From NCBI GenBank assembly GCA_934593275.1, contig CAKTQE010000011.1, positions 1 through 48,072 on the forward strand: 48,072 nt of DNA, given 5' to 3'. This document shows, one piece after another, positions 14,542-23,237 of this stretch (the first letter of the stretch is position 1; the number at the start of each line of letters is the position of its first letter). The notes under the pieces were generated by a model. It was not told the DNA's origin, did not search any database, and saw nothing but the letters and a program-made list of their open reading frames with translations. The stretch comes from an uncultured Oscillospiraceae bacterium (GTDB lineage Bacteria > Bacillota > Clostridia > Oscillospirales > Oscillospiraceae). The position numbers were made by a program, and so were the translations under genes.

Positions 14542-16224
14542 ATGTATTTGGATGATTACAAGCGTTGGGCTGCCACCGATTTGGAGGATGCCAAGCTTAC
14601 CCAGGAACTGCGGGATATCGAGGGGAACGAGGAGCAAATCAAAGATCGGTTTGCGGTCTCCCTGAAATTCGGTACTGCCGGACTCCGGGGCGTTCTGGGT
14701 GCGGGCACCAACCGGATGAATATCTATGTGGTCCGTCAGGCCACCCAGGGCCTGGCCAATTGGGTCAAGACCCAAGGCGGCAATCAGCTGGTTGCCGTTT
14801 CCTATGACAGCCGTATCAATTCCGATGTCTTTGCGAAAACCGCCGCCTGTGTGTTGGCGGCCAACGGTATCCGGGTTCGGATTTATGATGCGCTGATGCC
14901 CGTTCCCGCTCTGAGCTTTGCCACCCGCTACTATGGGGCAAATGCCGGTATTATGATCACCGCTTCTCACAACCCCGCCAAGTACAATGGCTACAAGGCC
15001 TACGGCCCGGACGGCTGCCAGATGACCGACGATGCCGCCGCCATTGTATATGCCGAAATTCAGAAAACCGATGTGCTGGAAGGGGCAAAACTGGTTTCCT
15101 TTGAGGAGGGGCTGTCCTCCGGCATGATTCAGTACGTAGGTGAGGACTGCAAGGAAGCCCTGTATGATGCCATCAAGGCCCGGTCCGTCCGGCCCGGCCT
15201 GTGCAAGACCGCCAGGCTCAAGCTGGTCTACTCCCCCCTGAACGGCTCCGGTCTGGTGCCCGTTACCCGGGTGCTCCACGACATTGGCATTGACGACATT
15301 ACCATTGTCCCCGAGCAGAAAGACCCCGACGGCAACTTCCCCACCTGCCCCTACCCCAACCCGGAGATTTTTGAAGCCCTGCGGCTGGGTCTGGAACTGG
15401 CGGAGAAAAACGGTGCCGACCTGATGCTGGCAACGGACCCTGATGCGGACCGGGTAGGCATCGCCATTCGCTGCCCCGACGGAACCTACGAGCTCGTTTC
15501 CGGCAATGAGGTAGGCGTTCTGCTGCTGGACTACATCTGCCAGGGCCGCATGGAAACCGGCACCATGCCCAAGAATCCCGTGGCGGTCAAGTCCATCGTC
15601 TCCACCCCTCTGGCCGATGCGGTGGCCGCCAGTTATGGCGTAGAAATGCGCAATGTACTGACGGGCTTTAAGTGGATCGGTGACCAAATTGCCAGACTGG
15701 AAGCTGCCGGGGAAGTGGAGCGGTTTATCTTCGGTTTTGAGGAGAGCTACGGCTATCTGGCAGGCTCTTACGTCCGGGACAAGGATGCCATTATCGGCTC
15801 CATGCTGATTTGCGAAATGGCCGCCTATTACCGCTCCATTGGATACTCCATCAAGGAGCGGCTGGAAAGCATTTACTTAAAGTTTGGCCGGTATCTCAAC
15901 AAGGTGGATTCCTTTGAGTTCCCAGGCCTGTCCGGCATGGACAAAATGGCCGGTATTATGGACGGTCTGCGGAAGAACCCGCCCAAGGAAATCGCCGGTT
16001 ACGCCGTTACCAAGGTCGCAGACTACACCGATACGGAAAAGACCGGCCTGCCCGCCGCCAACGTGCTCATTTACACCCTCTCCGGCGGTGCAACGGTGGT
16101 GGTTCGTCCCTCCGGCACGGAGCCCAAGATCAAGACCTACTTTACGACTCTGGGCAAAGACCTGGCAGAAGCCCAGGCTCAGAAGGACAAGCTGGCAGAA
16201 GCTTTGAAGCCGCTGCTGGCATAA
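14542..16224 (+). CDS. pgcA: Phosphoglucomutase / phosphomannomutase (alpha-D-phosphohexomutase)
   Basis: A 560-residue enzyme that interconverts glucose-1-phosphate and glucose-6-phosphate (or the mannose equivalents) and so feeds cell-wall and polysaccharide precursors. The four family loops are all present: TASHNP with the phosphorylated Ser142, the metal loop DPDADRVGIA, the sugar-recognition loop FGFEESYGYL and the phosphate-binding loop RPSGTEPKIKTYF. Length matches the PgcA type of Firmicutes. The ATG at 14542 follows AAAGGACAGGTG; upstream in-frame ATG codons overlap the promoter. It is monocistronic with a strong terminator. Confidence 0.96.
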   Translation: MYLDDYKRWAATDLEDAKLTQELRDIEGNEEQIKDRFAVSLKFGTAGLRGVLGAGTNRMNIYVVRQATQGLANWVKTQGGNQLVAVSYDSRINSDVFAKTAACVLAANGIRVRIYDALMPVPALSFATRYYGANAGIMITASHNPAKYNGYKAYGPDGCQMTDDAAAIVYAEIQKTDVLEGAKLVSFEEGLSSGMIQYVGEDCKEALYDAIKARSVRPGLCKTARLKLVYSPLNGSGLVPVTRVLHDIGIDDITIVPEQKDPDGNFPTCPYPNPEIFEALRLGLELAEKNGADLMLATDPDADRVGIAIRCPDGTYELVSGNEVGVLLLDYICQGRMETGTMPKNPVAVKSIVSTPLADAVAASYGVEMRNVLTGFKWIGDQIARLEAAGEVERFIFGFEESYGYLAGSYVRDKDAIIGSMLICEMAAYYRSIGYSIKERLESIYLKFGRYLNKVDSFEFPGLSGMDKMAGIMDGLRKNPPKEIAGYAVTKVADYTDTEKTGLPAANVLIYTLSGGATVVVRPSGTEPKIKTYFTTLGKDLAEAQAQKDKLAEALKPLLA

Positions 16225-16239
16225 GGATTTCAGAGATTT

Positions 16240-16281
16240 AAAGAAATGCGAATCGGCACCAAAACCGATTCGCATTTCTTT
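16240..16281. terminator. Strong bidirectional terminator
   Basis: Perfect 17-base arms (16240-16256 and 16265-16281) enclose an 8-base loop, with flanking A and T tracts. It separates pgcA from the convergent ctpA. Confidence 0.92.
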
Positions 16282-16286
16282 TTATA

Positions 16287-17450
16287 TCAGGGTTTTACAA
16301 CCTTGTCCATCAGGTAGTTCAGGGCCTCCTGAAGCTGGGGGTCCTTTTCCGTTTCCAAAAGGCCGCCAAGAAGCTGGGCTTGTTCTGTATCGTTCATCTT
16401 CACTTCTACGTCTGGGGTCAGACCCACACCCTCCAGGTTTTCGCCCTTGGATGTATAGTATCTGCCAATGGACAGGCCCACGGCAGAGCCATCCTGAAAC
16501 TGGAAGAGGTTCTGATAGAAACCCTTGCCACAGGTCTGTTCACCGAAGATTTTCGCCACACCGTATTCCCGCAGGTCCGCGGCAAAAAGCTCCGCGGCGG
16601 AATAGGAATCCGCATTGACCAATACAGCCATGGGTACTTTCACGCAGGTTTCGTCAGAGGTCTTGGTCTCCTCTTTTTCATCAGTCCCCACCATGCGGAT
16701 AAGGTTTCCCTCTGGGAGCAGGTAGTCAAGGACCCTGCACAGCTCATCGACATAGCCGCCGGGATTGTTCCGAACGTCAAAGAGCAGCATATCCGCCCCC
16801 TGGTCCAGAACCTTTTGAATGGCGGAAATGGTCTCATCGGCGCAGCGTTCATCAAAGTTGGTAATGGTCACCAGGCCCACATGCTCGTTCAGCATACTGC
16901 CCCTGGCAACGGCGGTTTCCACCCGCTTCCGGGTCAGATACAGGCTGATGCCCTCCCCTTCCCGCAGGACCGTAACGGTCACAGAAGTGTTTTCTTCCCC
17001 CTTGATGCGCTTGGATAGTTCCGAGACCGTCAGCCCCTCTACGCTCTGATCTTCCACCTGGATGATGATGTCACCAACCTCCATACCGCCCTGGTCCGCA
17101 GGTCCGCCTGGCTCCACCTTCGCAACCAAGAAACCGGTACCGTCCTCCAAAGCCGTTACGGAAACACCAATACCCACATAGGCATTGTTGGCGTTGTCCT
17201 GAAAAGCGTCAAAATCCGCCGCCGGAATATAGTAGCTCCACCGATCATCCAGCGCATCAATCATGGCGTAGGCAGCCGCGTCTTCCATAGCCGTCTGGTC
17301 TGCTTCTCCGGCAAAGCGGAGGAAAATCAGGTTTTCCAGTTCATCCAGCTTGGAATAGCCGGTACCGTAGTATACGATGCCCAGCGTAGCCCCACAGGCC
17401 AGGGCGGCCACCAGAATATAAGAAAGAACAAGCAATACTTTCTTTTTCAT
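16287..17450 (-). CDS. S41-family C-terminal processing peptidase (CtpA-like)
   Basis: A 387-residue membrane-anchored serine protease. An uncleaved signal anchor (KVLLVLSYILVAALACGATL) is followed by a short helical region, a PDZ domain (about residues 95-180, VGIGVSVTALEDGTGFLV to VTVTVLREG) and the S41 protease domain. The catalytic Ser is in VNADSYSAAELFAADL and the Lys in FGEQTCGKGFYQ, the usual Ser-Lys dyad. Such proteases process secreted or wall proteins, and in this cluster it may mature or turn over the M23 wall hydrolases encoded upstream. A hairpin separates it from the preceding gene. Confidence 0.95.
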   Translation of the reverse strand: MKKKVLLVLSYILVAALACGATLGIVYYGTGYSKLDELENLIFLRFAGEADQTAMEDAAAYAMIDALDDRWSYYIPAADFDAFQDNANNAYVGIGVSVTALEDGTGFLVAKVEPGGPADQGGMEVGDIIIQVEDQSVEGLTVSELSKRIKGEENTSVTVTVLREGEGISLYLTRKRVETAVARGSMLNEHVGLVTITNFDERCADETISAIQKVLDQGADMLLFDVRNNPGGYVDELCRVLDYLLPEGNLIRMVGTDEKEETKTSDETCVKVPMAVLVNADSYSAAELFAADLREYGVAKIFGEQTCGKGFYQNLFQFQDGSAVGLSIGRYYTSKGENLEGVGLTPDVEVKMNDTEQAQLLGGLLETEKDPQLQEALNYLMDKVVKP

Positions 17451-17484
17451 TGTCTTTAAATCCTCTCTCCTATTTTATAGTATT

Positions 17485-17515
17485 CTTCCCACATTTCTCT
17501 GGGAAATGTGGGAAG
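17485..17515 (-). terminator. Intercistronic hairpin between the second M23 gene and ctpA
   Basis: A perfect 13-bp stem (17485-17497 with 17503-17515) and 5-base loop. No T run follows on the minus strand, so it may attenuate transcription or protect the mRNA end rather than terminate fully. Confidence 0.5.
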
Positions 17516-17520
17516 AAAAT

Positions 17521-18795
17521 TTACAGAGACACGTAGGCGCAGGGGTTGACGTAGGCACCGTTGTAGGCAATGCCGAAGTGCAGATGGTAGCCTGTGGCAA
17601 TGCCGGTACGGCCTACGTAGCCGATCAGCTGACCGGCAGACACTGCCTGACCGGAGGACACGACATAGTTATTCATGTGCATATAAATAGAGCTGAATCC
17701 ATCGCCGTGGTTGATGGTCACATAGTATCCTGCGCTATTGGAATAGGTAGTGGTGGTGACAACACCGCCGCGGGAAGCGTAAATAGGGGTATTGGCAGGA
17801 GCTGCCAGGTCCACGCCCTGGTGATAGCTGGAAGCACCGGAGGTGGGAGAGGTCCGGAAGCCAAAGGGGCTGGACATATAGGTATAGCTACAGGGCCGCA
17901 GCCAGTTGCCGCCGGAGCTGGGGGTACTGGTACCGGAACCGGAGGGGGCGGCACTGGTGGCCGGAGCCACTGTGGTATAAGTAGCCATATAGGCCAGCCA
18001 CTCCTGGTGCTTGGCACTATTGTATTCCTTTTCCATCTGGGCGATCTGCTTGAGCAGATTTTCGTCCTCTGCTTCCAGGTCCGTCTTCATGCCTTCCAGC
18101 TCTACGCCTTTGGCAATCAGTTCCGCGATCACTTCATCGGCCTCGGAACGCTTGTCGTCCAGTTCAGCCTGGGTGGCGTTCAGTTCCTCTTTTGTGGTCT
18201 CCAAATCCGCCTTTTCCGTTTCCAGTTCCGACTGCGCCTTGGCAACGGCCTGGGTGGCCTCGTCCAGTTCTTTCAGACGGCGGTTATCGGAAGCAGCGAT
18301 TTCCTCAATCATGCTCATACGGTCCAACAGGTCCGAGAAGCTGTTGGCTTTAAACAGGACCTCCCAGTAGCTAAGAGTCCCCTCTTCCTCCATGGTACGG
18401 ACACGGACACGGTACTCCGCGTTCAGCTGATCGTAATGATCCTGGGCGTTGTCCAGTTCATCCTGCTTGTCCGCAATCAAAACGCCAAAGGCAGAAATCT
18501 GCTCATTGATATTGTCCAGCTGGGCATGGAGCAAACCGATTTCCTGGTCAATGATGTTTTTGCGGGATACAATGTCCGCAATGTCATCTTTATTGGCCTG
18601 ATACTGCTTTTTCAGGTCTTCAATTTGGGATTTCAGTTCCGATTTCTGGTCTCTCAGCTGATTGATCTGCTTTCTGATCTCGCTGGAGGAAGCCGCGTAA
18701 GCCCGGGTGGGCAGCAGGCTCAACACCAGGGTCAGCACCATGATGGCGGCCATGACCCCTGCGAGAAGGGAAACCACTTTTTTGCGATTTTTCAT
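17521..18795 (-). CDS. Secreted coiled-coil M23 peptidase (EnvC/PcsB-like murein hydrolase factor), copy 2
   Basis: A 424-residue secreted protein. The signal peptide (MKNRKKVVSLLAGVMAAIMV... ending ARAYA-like TRAYA) is followed by a long two-part coiled coil (about 35-255), a Ser/Thr/Gly linker, and a C-terminal M23 (LytM) domain. The zinc-site motifs are intact: YHQGVDLAAP (HxxxD) and YHLHFGIAYN (HxH). In FtsEX systems such coiled-coil hydrolases are activated by the ABC-like complex to cut peptidoglycan at division. It lies two genes after ftsX in the same operon and is a tandem paralogue of the next gene. AAAGGAG supports the ATG. Confidence 0.93.
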   Translation of the reverse strand: MKNRKKVVSLLAGVMAAIMVLTLVLSLLPTRAYAASSSEIRKQINQLRDQKSELKSQIEDLKKQYQANKDDIADIVSRKNIIDQEIGLLHAQLDNINEQISAFGVLIADKQDELDNAQDHYDQLNAEYRVRVRTMEEEGTLSYWEVLFKANSFSDLLDRMSMIEEIAASDNRRLKELDEATQAVAKAQSELETEKADLETTKEELNATQAELDDKRSEADEVIAELIAKGVELEGMKTDLEAEDENLLKQIAQMEKEYNSAKHQEWLAYMATYTTVAPATSAAPSGSGTSTPSSGGNWLRPCSYTYMSSPFGFRTSPTSGASSYHQGVDLAAPANTPIYASRGGVVTTTTYSNSAGYYVTINHGDGFSSIYMHMNNYVVSSGQAVSAGQLIGYVGRTGIATGYHLHFGIAYNGAYVNPCAYVSL

Positions 18796-18811
18796 AGAGT
18801 CTCCTTTCGAA

Positions 18812-20032
18812 TTATCCGATGTAGGCCATTGGATTCACATAGGTACCGGCGTAGGAAACGCCAAAATGCAGATGAGGTCCTGTAGAAAGACCTGTGCTGC
18901 CCACATAGCCAATCAATTGTCCCGCTGTGACTTTCTGGCCTTTGCTGACAACATAATTGGTCATGTGCATATAAATGGTACCAAAACCATCTCTGTGGTT
19001 GATGCTGACGTAATAGCCTGCACCGCCCGCCTGATAAGAGGCGGTGGTAACTGTCCCCGCCCGGGTCGCGTAAATGGGTGTTCCCTGAGGACAGGCCATA
19101 TCAATGCCATTGTGCTTGAGCTGATACTTATAAATGGGATGCACACGCATACCGAAGGGGCTGGTAATGGTGTAGCCGGAAACCGGGGTGATCCAAGTGG
19201 CGTTCGAGGGGGGATTCTGGCCCTGCAAGGCGAGCTTCGCCAGGCGTTCCTCATACTCCGCATTGGAAAGCTCTTTCTGCTTCTGGGCAATCTCTTTCAT
19301 AAGAGCATCCTGCTTGGCCTCGGAATCATCCAGCAGCAGCTCAAATTCCTCCCGTTGGCTGGCCAGGGTTCTGAGCAATTCGTCAGACTCCGTGCGCTTT
19401 TCCGCCAGAAGATTTTCACTCTCCGTCAGCTGGGCCTGGGCATCGCCCAATTCCCGCAGTTCCTGCTGCATTTGGGCCTGGGTAGAGCTGACCTCCGTGG
19501 CCACCTGCTGGATCTCGTCTATACGGCGTTGGTCCGCGGCGGCGATTTCCTCAATAAGGGTCAGCCGGTCCAGGAAGTTCGTAAAGCTGCTGGCCTGGAA
19601 CAAAACCTGCCAATAGCTGACGTTTCCCGCCTCCTCCATGGCCCGGATGCGAAGCTTGTGCTTTTCGTTCAACTCGTCCAGTCGGGCATTGGAATCATCC
19701 AGCTGGTCCTGGGCATCCGCAATCAGCTGGCCATAGGCAATCACCTGATCATTGATGTTGAGGATCTGCTCATGGAGCAAGGCAATTTCCTGGTCCACAG
19801 CGTTTTTCTGATTCACCAGGTCCTGAATTTGATTAGAGGTGGTTGTATACTGCTGTCGGATGGCATCAATTTCCGATTGGATGGATGCGTTTTTTTCTTT
19901 TAATCCTCCCAGCTCGTCTTTGAGCTTGTCAGTTTTCTGGGAGGCCGAGGCGGGAAACGGAACCGTTGTCAGTGCCAAGGCACAGGCAAGGGCCGCTGCC
20001 AGCAGATGTTTTCGGGTTGCGGAATGTCTCAT
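18812..20032 (-). CDS. Secreted coiled-coil M23 peptidase (EnvC/PcsB-like murein hydrolase factor), copy 1
   Basis: A 406-residue secreted protein with the same plan as its neighbour: signal peptide (LLAAALACALALTTVPFPAS then A), coiled coil (about 30-250) and a C-terminal M23 domain with HNGIDMACP and HLHFGVSYAG. Both zinc motifs are intact. The two proteins share motifs throughout, for example IYMHMTNYVVS versus IYMHMNNYVVS and GQLIGYVG, so they arose by tandem duplication. It starts 20 bases after the ftsX stop, which makes it the likely direct FtsEX partner. The ribosome-binding site is weak. Confidence 0.93.
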   Translation of the reverse strand: MRHSATRKHLLAAALACALALTTVPFPASASQKTDKLKDELGGLKEKNASIQSEIDAIRQQYTTTSNQIQDLVNQKNAVDQEIALLHEQILNINDQVIAYGQLIADAQDQLDDSNARLDELNEKHKLRIRAMEEAGNVSYWQVLFQASSFTNFLDRLTLIEEIAAADQRRIDEIQQVATEVSSTQAQMQQELRELGDAQAQLTESENLLAEKRTESDELLRTLASQREEFELLLDDSEAKQDALMKEIAQKQKELSNAEYEERLAKLALQGQNPPSNATWITPVSGYTITSPFGMRVHPIYKYQLKHNGIDMACPQGTPIYATRAGTVTTASYQAGGAGYYVSINHRDGFGTIYMHMTNYVVSKGQKVTAGQLIGYVGSTGLSTGPHLHFGVSYAGTYVNPMAYIG

Positions 20033-20052
20033 ATCTATCTATCCCGCAGAGG

Positions 20053-20940
20053 TTACACATCCATGAATTTCCGGATGGAGGTCCAGCTGCCGACCACACC
20101 GACAAACAGGCCGGCTGCCGCAAAGACGATGATCATGGGCAGCAGCAAACTTTCAAAGGGTACAAAGGTAAAGAGCTTCAAGGCATCAACCTTGGAAACT
20201 TTCTCAACCAGGGCATCATACCCCACCCATTCCAGGCCGAACGCCAGCACCGCACCGATCATACCCAGGGAGAAACCCTCTACCATAAAGGGAAGCCGGA
20301 TAAAGCCATTGGTGGCACCGACCATCTTCATAATGGCGATTTCATCACGCCGGTCATACATGGCAAGCTTGACCGTATTGGAAATGATCAGCAGCGAAAT
20401 AACCAGCAGCACCGCAATCAACGCCACGGAGGCAATGTGCAGCACCTGCTGAATGGTGGTAAAGCCCTGAGCCAAGGCATAGGCGGCTTTTGTATCCGCC
20501 ACGCCGGGAATTTGCCGCAGCTGCTCATCGGTCTGCTGCATGATGGTGTTGTCTTCCAGGGTGACCACATACCGGTGCCGCAGGTCCGTGGCCTGAACGC
20601 CGGTAAAAACAGAGTCGTCATTGTGGTCGGCAACGAATTCTTTCAGGGCATCCTCCCGGGAGACAAAGGTCGACTGTAAAATATTGGGCAGGGCATTGAT
20701 TTTCGTTCCAATGCTCCGGGCCTCCGCGTCTGAAAGGTCACTGTCTACATAGACCAGAATCTCACTGGTCTGATTCAATTCCTGAACCATAACATCCAGG
20801 TTGTATGCCAAAATGGAAAAGCTGCCCACAATAATCAGGCAGGCCACCGTTACACACACGGCGGCGAAGGACATGAATCCGTGGAGGAAAATGCCACGGA
20901 AGCCCTCTTTCATAAGATATCCGATGTTACTGAACTTCAT
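20053..20940 (-). CDS. ftsX: Cell division protein FtsX
   Basis: FtsX is the membrane subunit of FtsEX and transmits ATP-driven conformational change to a peptidoglycan hydrolase outside the cell. The 295-residue protein has the expected four membrane helices: one near residues 20-45, an extracellular domain (about 50-165), then three clustered at about 170-195, 220-245 and 265-285. SDLSDAEARSIGTKI and NPEVADTKAAYA-like GVADTKAAYALAQG lie in the extracellular domain, and MVGATNGFIRLPFMVEGF in the cytoplasmic loop is highly conserved. It begins 6 bases after ftsE. Confidence 0.96.
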   Translation of the reverse strand: MKFSNIGYLMKEGFRGIFLHGFMSFAAVCVTVACLIIVGSFSILAYNLDVMVQELNQTSEILVYVDSDLSDAEARSIGTKINALPNILQSTFVSREDALKEFVADHNDDSVFTGVQATDLRHRYVVTLEDNTIMQQTDEQLRQIPGVADTKAAYALAQGFTTIQQVLHIASVALIAVLLVISLLIISNTVKLAMYDRRDEIAIMKMVGATNGFIRLPFMVEGFSLGMIGAVLAFGLEWVGYDALVEKVSKVDALKLFTFVPFESLLLPMIIVFAAAGLFVGVVGSWTSIRKFMDV

Positions 20941-20946
20941 ATCCGC

Positions 20947-21621
20947 TTACCTCTCTCTGCCGTCACTGACCACATAGCCATCATCAATGGCAATCACACG
21001 CTTGGCGAACAACTCCACCAGGTTTTTTTCATGGGTAACGACCAGCACTGTGGTGCCAAGGTTGTTGATTTCCTGCAGCAGGGCCATGATTTCAAAGGAT
21101 CTGGCAGGGTCCAGGTTACCGGTAGGCTCGTCGGCAATGATGGTAGAGGGGTTATTGACCAAGGCTCTGGCAATGGCCAGACGCTGCTGCTCACCGCCGG
21201 ACATTTCGCCGGGATGGCGGTTGGCCTTGTTTTCCAGGCCTACCAGCTCCAGCACATAGGGAACCCGGTCCCGAATTTCCCGTTCTCTGGCACCGATGAC
21301 ACGCATGGCGAAAGCCACGTTGTCATACACGGTCATGTTGGGAATCAGACGGAAGTCCTGGAACACGACGCCAACGGTACGGCGCAGCAGGGGGATTTCC
21401 CGCTTGCGGATCCGCTCCAAGGTAAAGCCATTGACCTTTACGGTGCCAGAGGTAGGCCGCAGCTCTCCGGTGATCAATTTAATGATGGTGGACTTGCCAG
21501 AACCGGAAGGTCCCACCAGGAAGCAGAACTCCCCGTCATCGATCTGCATGGTAACGCCATTCAGGGCCTTATTGCCCTGTTCGTAGCTTTTTACGACATC
21601 TGTAAATTCAATCATTTGCAT
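20947..21621 (-). CDS. ftsE: Cell division ATP-binding protein FtsE
   Basis: FtsE is the ATPase of the FtsEX complex. The 224-residue protein has Walker A VGPSGSGKSTI, the signature MSGGEQQRLAIARALV, Walker B TIIADEPTGNLD and the H-loop VVTHEKNLV, all intact. Two start codons are possible, 21621 and the ATG two codons later (MIEFTDVVKSYEQG); GGAG is close to the first, so the second is equally likely. First gene of the ftsE-ftsX-M23-M23-ctpA cluster, with its own promoter. Confidence 0.97.
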   Translation of the reverse strand: MQMIEFTDVVKSYEQGNKALNGVTMQIDDGEFCFLVGPSGSGKSTIIKLITGELRPTSGTVKVNGFTLERIRKREIPLLRRTVGVVFQDFRLIPNMTVYDNVAFAMRVIGAREREIRDRVPYVLELVGLENKANRHPGEMSGGEQQRLAIARALVNNPSTIIADEPTGNLDPARSFEIMALLQEINNLGTTVLVVTHEKNLVELFAKRVIAIDDGYVVSDGRER

Positions 21622-21700
21622 CTATCTCCAGTCGAAATACCCGCTTTGCCTCTGGCATTCCCATTGAAAAAGCCAGGGGCATTGCACGCAATGTACGGGA

Positions 21701-21729
21701 ATTGTACCACAAATCGGCCTAAAAGTCAA
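21701..21729 (-). promoter_or_regulatory. Promoter of the ftsEX operon
   Basis: On the minus strand, TTGACT, 17 bp, TACAAT, about 80 bases upstream of the ftsE start. Confidence 0.8.
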
Positions 21730-21887
21730 TGAGGAGCCATAAAACATGGGCGTATTTCATATTTTTTAACAAAAACTTTTTATTTGTGACATTGATTTTC
21801 CCCATTCGGCAGGGATTTTCTTCCACATCTGGTAGACATAAAACACAGATGCCGCAAAACGCCGTGTTCATTCTCGGAAAGCAGAAA

Positions 21888-21918
21888 CCACGGGGACAGC
21901 TTGCAGCCGCCCCCGTGG
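21888..21918 (-). terminator. Terminator of the PucR-type regulator gene
   Basis: On the minus strand, CCACGGGG pairs with CCCCGTGG, with a further 5 bp including G-U pairs and a 5-base loop, followed by TTTCTGCTTT. Confidence 0.7.
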
Positions 21919-21944
21919 AAGATGATTGATTCTGTTTTGATGTT

Positions 21945-23033
21945 TCAGCGGGTCTCCCGGGAGGACAGGTATTTTCTGACCATCAGTGCCACCTTAAATA
22001 CGATGGCGTGGTCAAACTGCCGCAAATCCAGGCCGGTGAGCTTTTTGATTTTTTCCAGCCGATATACCAGGGTATTCCGGTGTACAAAAAGCTTCCGGGA
22101 GGTCTCAGAAACGTTCAGGTTGTTCTCAAAGAACTTATTAATGGTAAAGAGGGTCTCCTGGTCCAGGCAGTCAATGGAGCTTTTCTTGAAAATTTCACTC
22201 AGGAAAATCTCGCACAGCGTCGTGGGCAGCTGATAAATCAGACGGCCAATGCCCAGGTTCTCATAGCGCATGATGCTCTTTTCCGTATCAAAAACCTTGC
22301 CCACTTCAATGGCGGTCTGGGCCTCTTTATAGGAATCCGCCAGCTCCCGCAGATGTTCGGATACCGTGCCGATACCAATGGAGGTCTTGATGCGCAGCTC
22401 GTTTTTCAGAGTGTTTTCGATGTTCACAGCGATTTTTTCCAGTTCCTCGCTGGGGGTATTGGCCGTGATTTGCTTGATCACCGCCACATCGCTCTCGTTG
22501 ACGCTGAGAACAAAGTCCTGCATTTTATCCGGGAACATGCCGGACAGTACATCCACCGTGGCCACATCACTGCGGCCCACCTGACGGATGAGGAACACGG
22601 CTCTGGGGGCATCTGTGGCGAAGTGCAGTTCCTTGGCCCGGATATAAATATCACCGGGCAGAATATTGTCCATGATGATATTTTTTACGAAAGTACCCCG
22701 GTCATGCTTTTCCTCGTAGAAAATCTTGGCATCATTCAGGGCAATATAGGCCATGGAGCAGAAAGACTTTGCCGTCTCGTCATCGCCGGAGCAGAAAACG
22801 GCATATTCGTACAAATTGGAGCTGCCGACAATGGCCTTAAAGCATTTTTGGGCGAAAACCGTAATTCCGTCCACACCGCCGCCAATACGCAGGGCGGCAT
22901 CGGGCCAACGCTCTCCCAGCAAAGAGACGTCAGTACAGGACACAACGCAACCCTCTGTATCGATTACACCGAAAGTTCTGTCGGAAATGTCCTTTAATTG
23001 AACGATCACGCTTTGAAATACACTGTTGGACAT
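21945..23033 (-). CDS. PucR/CdaR-family transcriptional regulator
   Basis: A 362-residue regulator. The C-terminal HTH_30 (PucR) domain is clear: FENNLNVSETSRKLFVHRNT followed by LVYRLEKIKKLTGLDLRQFD (about 300-345). The centre (about 160-290) has the GGDEF-like fold usual in this family, with SIGIGTVSEHLRELADSYKE, and the N-terminus resembles a small sensory domain. Related proteins respond to purine, sugar-diacid or polyamine signals; the effector here is unknown. The ATG at 23033 has AAGGAGGGG 8 bases upstream. It is monocistronic, with its own promoter and terminator. Confidence 0.9.
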   Translation of the reverse strand: MSNSVFQSVIVQLKDISDRTFGVIDTEGCVVSCTDVSLLGERWPDAALRIGGGVDGITVFAQKCFKAIVGSSNLYEYAVFCSGDDETAKSFCSMAYIALNDAKIFYEEKHDRGTFVKNIIMDNILPGDIYIRAKELHFATDAPRAVFLIRQVGRSDVATVDVLSGMFPDKMQDFVLSVNESDVAVIKQITANTPSEELEKIAVNIENTLKNELRIKTSIGIGTVSEHLRELADSYKEAQTAIEVGKVFDTEKSIMRYENLGIGRLIYQLPTTLCEIFLSEIFKKSSIDCLDQETLFTINKFFENNLNVSETSRKLFVHRNTLVYRLEKIKKLTGLDLRQFDHAIVFKVALMVRKYLSSRETR

Positions 23034-23090
23034 ATGGGTGCCCCTCCTTAGAATGTTGCATAAATACGCATTCCACAAAATTGCACTGTT

Positions 23091-23119
23091 ATTATACACA
23101 AGTTTTGCGCAGTTTGCAA
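23091..23119 (-). promoter_or_regulatory. Promoter of the PucR-type regulator
   Basis: On the minus strand, TTGCAA, 17 bp, perfect TATAAT, about 60 bases upstream of the start codon. Confidence 0.8.
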
Positions 23120-23237
23120 GTACCTTTTGACATTTTATTGCAAATTAACCCGTGATTTTTAGGTATTCTTGCCAGTTGGTTGACAACTATTCCAAATGAT
23201 GGTCAAAAAGTTCTGTCATTTTGCTGATTTCTTCTGT

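Larger units (their letters stand above)
21622..21944. other. Intergenic region between ftsE and the PucR-type regulator
   Basis: About 320 bases without a supported gene. It holds the ftsE promoter at 21701-21729 and a terminator hairpin at 21888-21918. A plus-strand frame of 66 codons here has no ribosome-binding site and no recognisable content. Confidence 0.5.

Noticed and set aside
17506..19903. Plus-strand frames of about 400-460 codons opposite the two M23 genes
   Set aside because: They mirror the coiled-coil-encoding strand and show no domain or start signal.
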